Assembly (NCBI GenBank): GCA_964492555.1
Contig: CAZBKQ010000039.1
Coordinates: 1 to 23,851 of the forward strand
Source of the DNA: GCA-2709075 sp964492555
Lineage (GTDB): Bacteria; Pseudomonadota; Alphaproteobacteria; MPNO01; UBA2964
Reading direction: 5' to 3'
Length of the DNA stretch: 23,851 nucleotides
Every line of letters starts with the position of its first letter. Within the stretch, counting starts at the first letter, position 1. Under the pieces are notes generated by a model. That model searched no databases. It was not told the DNA's origin and saw only the letters and a program-made list of their open reading frames with translations. Below are positions 15,284 through 22,178 of this stretch, piece by piece. A program made the position numbers and the translations under genes.

Positions 15284-15351
15284 CCCTAAACTTCATATAT
15301 TTGAAACACTGAGCGGTCTTACCTGTACGCGTCGAGCTTTCCTCTCAGGTG

Positions 15352-16914
15352 CTATCTCGTCCCTTGGTTCGATAAAACCAAGCCCCGCGCCTTTTCCAGC
15401 GTCTCTTCCGGCCCGCCGCCGGTATTGATACGGGCCCACCCGATCTCGCCGAGACCGGCTTTCCGCTGGCTGTTCAGCACATCGATGCTGGCGTCCGAGA
15501 TATTGCCCTTGCGGGTGGCGACGCGCCGTTCCATCTCCGCCGCCGGGGCCTCCAGCCAGATACCGGTGAAGGGCGCGTTTGCGGCTTTTGCCACCGCCTC
15601 GGCCCGGGCGCGGCGTTTGGGCTCCATGAAGGTCGCGTCCAGCACCGCCGGATACCCGGCGCGGAGCGCCTTTTCCGCATCCTCGAACATCCGCGCATGG
15701 ACGCGTTCGGTCACCGCCGGTGTGTACCAGTCCTCCGTCAGTCTTTCCTCCGGCGCGATCCCGGCCAGCCGCTTGCGGATCAGGTCGCTCGGCAGATGCG
15801 CCGCGCCGGGCAGGGGGAAAAGCAGCGGCGCCAGCCCACGCGCCAGCCGCGTCTTGCCGGTGCCGGACAGCCCGCCAATGGCGATCAGGCGCGGTCCGCC
15901 CGTGTCAAAACAGTCTAGCGCGAAGGACAGGTAGGAGGCGGCTTCCCCCCGCGCCGTCTGCTTCGTTGTTGCGTCGGTCAGGTTTTCCGCCCGGCTGGCG
16001 GTGACATGGGCGCGGATCCCGGCGCGCAGGCTCAGGAATAACGGCATAGCGGCCAGGGCGTCATAATCGCGCGTGGCGCTGAGATAGCGGTTGAGCAGCC
16101 GGTTGGCGAGGCCGTTGAGCCCGCGATGCGCCATATCCATCAGCAGGAAGGAGAGATCGTAGAGCACGTCGATTTCGGAAAAGCGCGGGCTGAACTCGAT
16201 GGCGTCGAACGGCGCGGGGCCGGTGGCGAGCTGGCAGATATTGCCGAGATGCATGTCGCCATGGCAGTGGCGGACGAAACCGTCGGTCGCGCGTGCCTCC
16301 AGCAGGGCGGTGTTCTGGGCGAGCGCGGCGTCGCAGCGTTCCTTCAGGGCGGCGACCTGTTCGGTGGGGAATATCGCCGGGCCGAAGCGGCGCATTTCGG
16401 CGTCGTTTTCCTCATCGATCACATAGGCGAAGGGGGCGGCGCCCGCCGCGCCGTTGATCACCGCCGCCGCCTGGTGGAAATCGGCAATGGCGTCGGCCAG
16501 CCGGTCCGCCATTTGCGGAGTGATCGCGTCCCGCGCGGCCATGGCATCCCACAATGCGGACTGGTCGAAACGCGCCATCTCCACCACCCAGTCGAGCGCC
16601 TCGCCTGCGCCGTCTATGGCGAGCGATCCGTCTTCTTCCCGCGTGATGGCGCGAACGCTTTTGTAAAGACCGGGCGCGGTGCGGCGGTTGATGCGGAGCT
16701 CTTCCTCGCAGAAGCGGCGGCGGGCCTCCACCGTGCCGTAATCGAGATAGGGGAAGGTGACGGCGCGTTTCAGCTTCCACACATGATCGCCCGCCAGGAA
16801 GATGATGGAGATATGGGTGTCGATGCGCTCCACCGGACCAGCGGTTCCGTGTGTTTCGGCGCGTTCCAGAAACGCGATGATCTCGTCCTGCGGCGTATCG
16901 GTCATACCCTGCAT
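15352..16914 (-). CDS. Fusion of aminoglycoside-phosphotransferase-like domain and P-loop kinase domain
   Basis: This protein of about 520 residues has two parts. Roughly the first 330 residues form an APH-like fold with a Lys-containing strand (DHVWKLKRAV), the Brenner-type motif HCHGDMHLGNIC and a downstream metal site region (DAIEFSPRFSEIDVLYDLSFLLMD). The last 180 residues are a P-loop kinase with Walker A GGLSGTGKTRLA, a lid region with PSDLIRKRLAG and VLDATFMEPKRRARAEAVA. The arrangement matches the COG2187-COG0645 fusion, whose substrate is unknown. The catalytic Asp of HGD is present; the usual later Asp may be replaced by Glu in IEFSP, as is common in this group. ATG at 16914 or 16905 and TTG at 16926 are all possible starts, none with a strong ribosome site. 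Confidence 0.85.
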   Translation of the reverse strand: MQGMTDTPQDEIIAFLERAETHGTAGPVERIDTHISIIFLAGDHVWKLKRAVTFPYLDYGTVEARRRFCEEELRINRRTAPGLYKSVRAITREEDGSLAIDGAGEALDWVVEMARFDQSALWDAMAARDAITPQMADRLADAIADFHQAAAVINGAAGAAPFAYVIDEENDAEMRRFGPAIFPTEQVAALKERCDAALAQNTALLEARATDGFVRHCHGDMHLGNICQLATGPAPFDAIEFSPRFSEIDVLYDLSFLLMDMAHRGLNGLANRLLNRYLSATRDYDALAAMPLFLSLRAGIRAHVTASRAENLTDATTKQTARGEAASYLSFALDCFDTGGPRLIAIGGLSGTGKTRLARGLAPLLFPLPGAAHLPSDLIRKRLAGIAPEERLTEDWYTPAVTERVHARMFEDAEKALRAGYPAVLDATFMEPKRRARAEAVAKAANAPFTGIWLEAPAAEMERRVATRKGNISDASIDVLNSQRKAGLGEIGWARINTGGGPEETLEKARGLVLSNQGTR

Positions 16915-16950
16915 GTCACCCGCCAATGCGCCGAATGCAAGCGGGAATTT

Positions 16951-17556
16951 CTATATCGCGCGGCCCTTCCACGGGATGATGGAGGAGACACGGGTGCGAT
17001 AGGCGCGGTAGTCATCGCCGTAAAGCCGGATCAGCCGCTGTTCCTCATACCATGCGCCGATGAGGAGATAGAGACTGCCCCAGCCGGCGGTTGCGGCGGC
17101 GAATTCATTGGTCGCGGACGCCCACAGGAAGAGATGTGCGCCGCTATAGATCGGGTGGCGGACAAAGCGCAGCAGCCCGGTGGCGCGGAACGGCTCGGTC
17201 TGTTCCGCCTCGCCGCGCAGGCGCTCAAGGATCTGGGTGAGCCCGCCGAACCGGCCGAGATCGTAATGCAGCACGGCGGCGCCCATGAGGACGATGCCAA
17301 GGACGCGCGCCATATCCATCGCCACCATACCGCTTTCCGGAATACCGAACCCCCGCGCGCCGTCGGACAGGAAAACCCGCCCCGCCCACAGCACCAGAGC
17401 GATATGGATCACCGCGAAGATATTATAGGAAAGCCGGTAGGACGCGTCGAAAAGCCCCTTTAGCGCGTCCTTGACGGTCGCGCTCGCCAGCACCGAATGG
17501 CCGATCCCGAAAGACAGCCACAGCGCGGCGTAGAGGATATGGTCGAGGAAGGTCAT
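16951..17556 (-). CDS. NnrU / isoprenylcysteine methyltransferase-like membrane protein
   Basis: This 201-residue protein has about five membrane segments. The C-terminal part carries the PEMT/ICMT-type signature R-F-V-R-H-P-I-Y-S-G-A-H, followed by a helix and YEEQRLIRLYGDDYRAYRTRV, the pattern that binds S-adenosylmethionine in membrane methyltransferases. The N-terminal half (LWLSFGIGHSVLASATVKD) resembles NnrU-family proteins, originally found near denitrification genes; no such genes are here. Methyl transfer to a lipid or small molecule is possible but not shown. The stop is about 37 bases before the start of the kinase-fusion gene on the same strand, so the two may be transcribed together. 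Confidence 0.8.
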   Translation of the reverse strand: MTFLDHILYAALWLSFGIGHSVLASATVKDALKGLFDASYRLSYNIFAVIHIALVLWAGRVFLSDGARGFGIPESGMVAMDMARVLGIVLMGAAVLHYDLGRFGGLTQILERLRGEAEQTEPFRATGLLRFVRHPIYSGAHLFLWASATNEFAAATAGWGSLYLLIGAWYEEQRLIRLYGDDYRAYRTRVSSIIPWKGRAI

Positions 17557-17568
17557 GGGGCTTCATTC

Positions 17569-17646
17569 TGTCATTGCGGGGCTTGACCCGGCAATCCATC
17601 CATCAAGCGGCGGATAAATGGACCCCGGATCAAGTCCGGGGTGACA
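17569..17646. repeat. Dispersed palindromic repeat, family A-like, 78 bp
   Basis: It begins TGTCATTGCGGGGCTTGACC and ends CCGGATCAAGTCCGGGGTGACA in part. The outer TGTCA and TGACA ends are shared with the copies at 5340 and 23655, but the interior differs, so it is a sister subtype. It starts 13 bases upstream of the NnrU-like gene's ATG, in a 291-base stretch with no gene that also holds two family B copies. Confidence 0.75.
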
Positions 17647-17696
17647 AGCTGTTTTGTGGCAAGGGTGTGCGGCCAGTCTTGCGTTCATACTTACCG

Positions 17697-17733
17697 TCAC
17701 CCCTCCCCTGACCCCTCCCCGGAGGGGAGGGGG
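17697..17733. repeat. Family B repeat, copy 2
   Basis: The run TCACCCCTCCCCTGACCCCT is followed by CCCCGGAGGGGAGGGGG, folding CCCCTCCCC against GGGGAGGGG. It is in the opposite orientation to the copies at 6442 and 20719. Confidence 0.75.
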
Positions 17734-17792
17734 AAAGAAAAGGAAATCCCCTCCACGGTAACGGGAAGTCTTGTGAAGGTTCCAGTTTTCAC

Positions 17793-17833
17793 GTCCCCTC
17801 CTCCGCTTGCGGGGGAGGGACAGGGAGGGGGTG
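17793..17833. repeat. Family B repeat, copy 3
   Basis: CCCCTCCTCCGCTTGCGGGG continues GAGGGACAGGGAGGGGGTG. It is separated by about 60 unrelated bases from copy 2 and ends 15 bases before the stop of the CDGSH gene, where it could serve as a transcript-end hairpin. Confidence 0.75.
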
Positions 17834-17847
17834 AAAAAACGCCTCTC

Positions 17848-18063
17848 TCAACTCTCGTGCGAGCCGTCGCAGAAAGGCGGGTTCTTCGTGCGTTTGCAGC
17901 CGCAGAAATACATTTCGCGGTCGCGCTTCGCGACATATTGCATCGGCGAAATACCGGTGCCCTTGTGGGAGCCGTCGCAGAAGGGCTGATCGGCGCTCTT
18001 GCCGCAGGCGCACCACCAGTATTCCTCGTCTTTTTTGACTTCGCGCACATGATAGAAGGTCAT
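17848..18063 (-). CDS. Double CDGSH-type iron-sulfur protein
   Basis: This 71-residue protein has two complete CDGSH motifs. The first is C-A-C-G-K-S-A-D-Q-P-F-C-D-G-S-H at about 18-33, the second C-G-C-K-R-T-K-N-P-P-F-C-D-G-S-H at about 54-69. Each three-Cys, one-His set should hold a [2Fe-2S] cluster, as in mitoNEET-family proteins, so one chain may carry two clusters. No membrane anchor is present, so it is probably a soluble cytoplasmic electron-transfer or redox-sensing protein. It is divergent from the MetE-C-like gene with about 120 bases between the starts. Partner proteins cannot be identified from the neighbourhood. Confidence 0.93.
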   Translation of the reverse strand: MTFYHVREVKKDEEYWWCACGKSADQPFCDGSHKGTGISPMQYVAKRDREMYFCGCKRTKNPPFCDGSHES

Positions 18064-18182
18064 TGATCCGTCTCCGTTTGTTGGTTAGCCCTGTTTTACG
18101 GGCGTGGCGCGCTTTTCGCAAACGCCCAACTGCCCTAGATTACACCGAGATTTAGTGAAAAAGCGGGAAAAGGAAATATCCC

Positions 18183-19331
18183 ATGACAACAGAGAGGCCG
18201 CCCTTCCGGGGCGATCATGTCGGCAGCCTGCTGAGGCCCGCCGCATTGAAGGAAGCGCGCGAGAAGTACCTCGGCGCGCAAACCGCGAACGAACATCTCG
18301 GCCCGCACGGCAATGCCGATCTGGCGGCGGTCGAGGATCAATGCGTCAAGGAGGTGATCGCGCTGCAGGAACGGGCGGGGCTGCGCGCCGCGACCGACGG
18401 GGAATTCCGCCGCCGTTCCTGGTGGCTGGAGATGGTGATGACCTGGAAGGGTTTTACCGCCGACCGGCAGGACGCCTCATCGCCTTTCGCCTGGAAGAAT
18501 GAGGACGGCAAGCAGCAGGATTTTTCGCATCTTACCGTCAACGGCAAGATCGAATGGCAGCCGAGCGCCGTGGTCGAGGCGTTCAAATACTTACGCGACA
18601 ACACGTCGCTGATGCCCAAGGTCACCATGCCGGCCCCGCCGGTGATCCATTGTTTCGCGGGCGGTGATCCGGGCATTCTCAACGGGCATTATGGCGATAT
18701 CGACGAATTCTGGGCCGATTTGACGGCCGCCTATCGCGCGGAGTTTGCCGCTCTGGTCGAGGCCGGCGCGCGCTATATCCAGATCGATGACGTGACGTTG
18801 CCCTTCCTGTGCGATCCCGAATACGATCATGTGTTCGACAGCTGGGGGCACGGGGTGCAGGGGATGCTCGGCGAATATGCCAGGCGCATCAATGACTGCC
18901 TCGCCGGGCTGCCGGATGACGTGACCATCACCATGCATCAGTGCCGCGGCAACCGCGAAGGGTTCTGGGCGGCGGAAGGCGGGTACGATCCGGTCGCCGA
19001 TGTGCTGTTCAACCAGATCAACGCACATGGCTATTTCCTTGAATACGACACCGAACGGGCGGGTTCATTCGAGCCGCTGCGGCTGGTGCCGGAAGGCAAG
19101 GTGGCGGCGCTCGGGCTGGTTTCGACCAAGACGCCGGTGCTGGAAGACGCCGATCATCTGAAACGCCGGATAGAAGAAGCCGCGCAACACGCGCCGCTGG
19201 AGCGGCTGTCGCTCACCACCCAGTGCGGTTTCGCGAGCTCCATCGTCGGCAATCCGCTGGAAGAAGGCGATGAGTTCGCCAAGCTGGAGCGCATCGTCCA
19301 GGTCGCGACCGACGTCTGGGGCGGGGTGTGA
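18183..19331 (+). CDS. Cobalamin-independent methionine synthase C-terminal-like (YxjG-type) protein
   Basis: This 382-residue protein matches the catalytic C-terminal barrel of MetE but lacks the N-terminal half, as in YxjG/YxjH-type proteins. The start FRGDHVGSLLRP is typical. Zinc-ligand candidates are His252 and Cys254 (M-H-Q-C-R-G-N), Glu287 (F-L-E-Y-D) and Cys348 (L-T-T-Q-C-G-F). An IDDV motif at 201-204 sits in the barrel core. Such proteins may move methyl groups between folates, homocysteine or other thiols; the donor is unknown. AAAAGGAAA precedes the ATG by about five bases. It is the first of two plus-strand enzymes in this part, with the VOC gene convergent 16 bases after it. Annotation as full methionine synthase would be too strong. 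Confidence 0.88.
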   Translation: MTTERPPFRGDHVGSLLRPAALKEAREKYLGAQTANEHLGPHGNADLAAVEDQCVKEVIALQERAGLRAATDGEFRRRSWWLEMVMTWKGFTADRQDASSPFAWKNEDGKQQDFSHLTVNGKIEWQPSAVVEAFKYLRDNTSLMPKVTMPAPPVIHCFAGGDPGILNGHYGDIDEFWADLTAAYRAEFAALVEAGARYIQIDDVTLPFLCDPEYDHVFDSWGHGVQGMLGEYARRINDCLAGLPDDVTITMHQCRGNREGFWAAEGGYDPVADVLFNQINAHGYFLEYDTERAGSFEPLRLVPEGKVAALGLVSTKTPVLEDADHLKRRIEEAAQHAPLERLSLTTQCGFASSIVGNPLEEGDEFAKLERIVQVATDVWGGV

Positions 19332-19347
19332 GGCACGCCCGGGGTAG

Positions 19348-19809
19348 TTATCCCCCGGGATCGTAATCGGTCAGCCCGTCGATCTCGTCCGAGTTTTCCG
19401 CCCGGCCGCGCAGTTCGATCGTGTTGCGGTCGGGGTCGCGGACAAAAACCGAGACATGCCCGTCCTGGCCGAATTGCACCGGCCCCTGGGTGATCTCGAT
19501 GCCGTGATCGGCGAGCGCGGCGATGGTGTCCTTTATCGAGGAAACCCGGAGCGCGATATGGGTGTGGCCGGGATATTTGGTTTCCACATCCATCAGGATG
19601 TTGTGGTCGCCTTCCGGATTGTCGGCGTTGATCACCAGATTGATCTTCACCCCCCGGGGGTTTTTGACGATGACCACCGCGTCATTGGTGGCGCGATGCG
19701 TTACCACGAAGCCAAGCGAGCCGTAAAAGGCAATCGCGCGTTCTTCGTCGCGGACGCGGATGCCGATATGATCGACGCGTTCGATATCGATTGACCGGGG
19801 CGGTGCCAT
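19348..19809 (-). CDS. VOC-family glyoxalase/dioxygenase-like metalloprotein
   Basis: This 153-residue vicinal oxygen chelate protein has two beta-alpha-beta-beta-beta modules. Metal ligands are in the expected places: His14 (V-D-H-I-G-I), His84 (H-T-H-I-A-L) and Glu132 (N-T-I-E-L-R), with FVRDPDRNTIE as the usual end motif. Family members include glyoxalase I, epimerases and ring-cleaving dioxygenases, and the substrate is not decided here. I chose the ATG at 19809, with GAGGAG six bases upstream, over 19836, whose extra residues cover that site. It is divergent from the PhyH gene 62 bases away and convergent with the MetE-C-like gene. Confidence 0.88.
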   Translation of the reverse strand: MAPPRSIDIERVDHIGIRVRDEERAIAFYGSLGFVVTHRATNDAVVIVKNPRGVKINLVINADNPEGDHNILMDVETKYPGHTHIALRVSSIKDTIAALADHGIEITQGPVQFGQDGHVSVFVRDPDRNTIELRGRAENSDEIDGLTDYDPGG

Positions 19810-19871
19810 TTGCGTCTCCTCTTCCGCATGCGGCATGATAAAATGAAGCGGTAAAAGAGAAAACAGGATCG

Positions 19872-20687
19872 ATGTCAGTCCCCCGCGTTAATTTTTCCCG
19901 CGCCCTCAAGGCGATTGGCAGCGTCCCGGACGCCGCGATAAAGCACGCCTGCGACCGGTTTCGCGAGGAAGGCTGCATGGTGCTGGAAGATGTGATCGAC
20001 CCGCGCGTGGTGAAACGCATCCGCGATTATTACGTCACCCGCTATTCGCGCTATCTGTCCGGTGAATATTTCCCCGACGCCTATCAGGTGGGCAATCGGC
20101 GCTCCATGGTGACGGCGGATATCGACGGGCCGTTCAATGACCGGCGGATTTACGCCAACCGCTTCGCCTATCCGATCATCCACCGGCTGCTCAGCGGCAA
20201 CCAGATCATGGGCGCGTTCAATGTGGTGACGTCGATGCCGCAGTCGCGGCTGCAGCATCTCCATGCCGATCATCCCGGCCTGTTCCGCAAGCAGGAGATC
20301 GACGGGATGCTGCCGGTCTATTCCATATCCATGGCGATCCCGCTGGTCGATCTGAATGAGACCAACGGCACGACGCGGTTCTATCCCGGCACCCATATCA
20401 CCACAGAACAGGACGAGCCCACCGTCGATCCGGTCGATCCGGAGGTGCCTCTGGGCTCCGTCATCCTGTTTGATATCCGCGTGCGCCATCACGGCACGGC
20501 GAACAAATCCAATGCGCCGCGCCCGATCATCTATGCGATCTATAACCGCTCCTGGTTTCGCGACGCGGTCAATTACGACGGCGACCGGCCGGTGCGCATC
20601 TCGGCGGCGGAATTTGAAAAGGTGCCGAAGAAATACCGCAAGCTGTTTGATTGGGTGCGTGTCTGGGACGCGACGGAGCCGCCCTGA
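19872..20687 (+). CDS. Phytanoyl-CoA dioxygenase (PhyH) family protein
   Basis: This 271-residue Fe(II)/2-oxoglutarate oxygenase has the PhyH layout. An N-terminal helix has FREEGCMVLEDVIDPRVV, the iron motif His131-Ala-Asp133 lies in LQHLHADHPG, and the distal His (206, in V-R-H-H-G-T-A-N-K-S) is followed by Arg217 in RPIIYAIYNRSW, which should bind 2-oxoglutarate. NETNGTTRFYPGTH in the core is typical. The substrate could be a fatty acyl-CoA, a modified amino acid or another small molecule. AGGA lies just before the ATG. It shares a divergent promoter region with the VOC gene and faces the luciferase-like gene across the repeat and scaffold gap. Confidence 0.88.
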   Translation: MSVPRVNFSRALKAIGSVPDAAIKHACDRFREEGCMVLEDVIDPRVVKRIRDYYVTRYSRYLSGEYFPDAYQVGNRRSMVTADIDGPFNDRRIYANRFAYPIIHRLLSGNQIMGAFNVVTSMPQSRLQHLHADHPGLFRKQEIDGMLPVYSISMAIPLVDLNETNGTTRFYPGTHITTEQDEPTVDPVDPEVPLGSVILFDIRVRHHGTANKSNAPRPIIYAIYNRSWFRDAVNYDGDRPVRISAAEFEKVPKKYRKLFDWVRVWDATEPP

Positions 20688-20718
20688 TTTTATTCGGATT
20701 GCTGAACGCGATGCGTTG

Positions 20719-20756
20719 CCTCCCCCTCCCGTCCGGGGAGGGGTCAGGGGAGGGGC
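20719..20756. repeat. Family B repeat, copy 4
   Basis: CCTCCCCCTCCCGTCCGGGG continues AGGGGTCAGGGGAGGGG. It lies about 30 bases after the PhyH stop, between two convergent genes, where a transcript-end hairpin would be placed. Confidence 0.75.
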
Positions 20757-20791
20757 GTTGGCGCGGGGTATCGAAATACCGACCCGGCCGG

Positions 20792-20846
20792 AAATTCGAT
20801 ACCGCTACTTCATCACCAGATTGTTCGGCTTGCCGCCATTATCCCA
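20792..20846. repeat. Left copy of 55-base sequence flanking the scaffold gap
   Basis: These 55 bases (starting AAATTCGATACC, ending CATTATCCCA) are identical to 20947-21001 on the other side of the N run, and include a duplicate of the last codons of the luciferase-like gene. The exact match up to the gap edge on both sides indicates overlapping contig ends, not a biological repeat. Confidence 0.9.
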
Positions 20847-20946
20847 NNNNNNNNNNNNNNNNNNNNNNNNNNNNNNNNNNNNNNNNNNNNNNNNNNNNNN
20901 NNNNNNNNNNNNNNNNNNNNNNNNNNNNNNNNNNNNNNNNNNNNNN
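20847..20946. other. Scaffold gap of 100 N, probably of zero true length
   Basis: Exactly 100 unknown bases, a conventional placeholder size, lie between two copies of one 55-base sequence. Merging the copies joins the PhyH 3' region directly to the luciferase-like 3' end with about 117 bases between the stops, and no gene is lost. Confidence 0.9.
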
Positions 20947-21001
20947 AAATTCGATACCGCTACTTCATCACCAGATTGTTCGGCTTGCCGCCATTATCCC
21001 A
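20947..21001. repeat. Right copy of the gap-flanking 55-base sequence
   Basis: This is the partner of 20792-20846. It contains the true 3' end of the luciferase-like gene (stop at 20960-20962). Confidence 0.9.
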
Positions 21002-22093
21002 GGGGATCTTGCCGCCATCGGTGCGTTCCTGGATCATTCGCCATTCATCGTGGAGGACGCGGTTGCGCCCCTGGAAATGCGGCATGACATAGCGGGCGAA
21101 CATCTCCAGCGAATTGCGGATCTTGTCGAAATTCGTCCATTCATGGCAGTGCAGCATCACCCCGCCGAACCCGCCGGTATAATCGATCTTGTCCTCGATC
21201 CAGGCGATTGCGTCATCCGGCGTGCCGATTACCCAGTCGCGGATATCGGCGCAGGATTCAGGCGTGAACTCCTCGAACGGTTGGCCGGGATAGGCCTCAT
21301 AATGGCCGCGCAAGCCGATCTTCGAGAAATAGTCGGCTTCCCGCATCATGCCGGCGCGGACCTCGTCCCAGGCCTGTTCGCGGGTTTCGCAGAGATGCAT
21401 ATAGGTGGCGATGCGCCAGTTATCGCGGTCGGCCTCGCGCCCGGCATCCGCCGCGCCCTTCTTGACGATCTCCCAGTTCTTCGCCGCGTCCTTGCGGTTC
21501 TTGCCGGCGGGCGACATCCAGATCATGCCGTGCTTGCCGATCAGTTCCAGATTGGCGGGGGTCGCGGCGGAGGGCAGCGCCAGCGGCAGGCGCGGGCGCT
21601 GATAGGAGCCGAGCTGCAGCCGCATGTCCTCGAACTGCCAGAACTCACCCTTATGGCTGATCGGTTCCTCCGATTCCAGAAGCCGCACGATGATGTCGAT
21701 GGCCTCATGCAGCTTGGGATAGGTGTCTTCCTCCGCCATATTGAACAATATCTTGTCGGTCACCAGGCTGGACGGGCCGACGCCCAATATCGCCCGGCCG
21801 CGCGTCAGGTGATCCAGAAAACACATCCGCTCCGCCAGATAGAACGGGTGGTGGAACGGCGCGCTGAACACCGAAGTGCCGAGATTGATGCGCGGCGCGT
21901 TGGCGGCGGCCATGGACAGCGCCATTTCCGGCGCCGGCATGGTTTCCCAGCCGCCCGAATGATGTTCGCCGATAAAGGCGTCATCGAACCCCAGCTTGTC
22001 ACCCATCTGGATCAGCTCGATATCGCGTTGAAAGGCGAGGGCGGGGTTTTCGCTCGGGTGATGACAGGGCATCAGGAAGAGAGAAAATTTCAT
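20960..22093 (-). CDS. Luciferase-like flavin-dependent monooxygenase (LLM class)
   Basis: This 377-residue protein has the bacterial luciferase barrel. It begins MKFSLFLMPCHHPSENPALA, then shows DKLGFDDAFIGEHHSGGWE, INLGTSVFSAPFHHPFYLAE, the family-typical DHLTRGRAILGVGPSSL, and a phosphate-binding region with LPSAATPANLELIGKHGM. Such enzymes use reduced flavin supplied by a reductase and oxygen to oxidise aldehydes, terpenes or other small molecules. No flavin reductase gene is adjacent. The ATG at 22093 has AAGGA about ten bases upstream; the frame stays open to 22540 but that part is antisense to the 6-phosphogluconate dehydrogenase gene and has no family similarity. The last codons also appear in the duplicated bases left of the gap. 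Confidence 0.88.
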   Translation of the reverse strand: MKFSLFLMPCHHPSENPALAFQRDIELIQMGDKLGFDDAFIGEHHSGGWETMPAPEMALSMAAANAPRINLGTSVFSAPFHHPFYLAERMCFLDHLTRGRAILGVGPSSLVTDKILFNMAEEDTYPKLHEAIDIIVRLLESEEPISHKGEFWQFEDMRLQLGSYQRPRLPLALPSAATPANLELIGKHGMIWMSPAGKNRKDAAKNWEIVKKGAADAGREADRDNWRIATYMHLCETREQAWDEVRAGMMREADYFSKIGLRGHYEAYPGQPFEEFTPESCADIRDWVIGTPDDAIAWIEDKIDYTGGFGGVMLHCHEWTNFDKIRNSLEMFARYVMPHFQGRNRVLHDEWRMIQERTDGGKIPWDNGGKPNNLVMK

Positions 22094-22178
22094 GGTTTGC
22101 CGGTCCTTGGCCAAATTGCCGCGCGTCGGTTGAAAGAATAGGCTAGCACGCGGATTTGGAACGGCAAACGGAACCAGA

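Noticed and set aside
15361..15375. tRNA-like GGTTCGA sequence
   Set aside because: It lies inside the 3' end of the kinase fusion gene and no cloverleaf arms or acceptor stem surround it.
16126..17463. 445-codon plus-strand open frame
   Set aside because: It lies antisense to the kinase fusion and the NnrU-like gene, both of which show family motifs; the long frame is a GC artefact.
17697..17833. Possible CRISPR-like array from repeated blocks
   Set aside because: Only two imperfect copies, with unequal sequence and a spacer lacking regular length; the same block occurs singly at other gene ends.
20651..22141. Open frame crossing the N run
   Set aside because: Translation through 100 unknown bases is meaningless and the frame is antisense to the luciferase-like gene.
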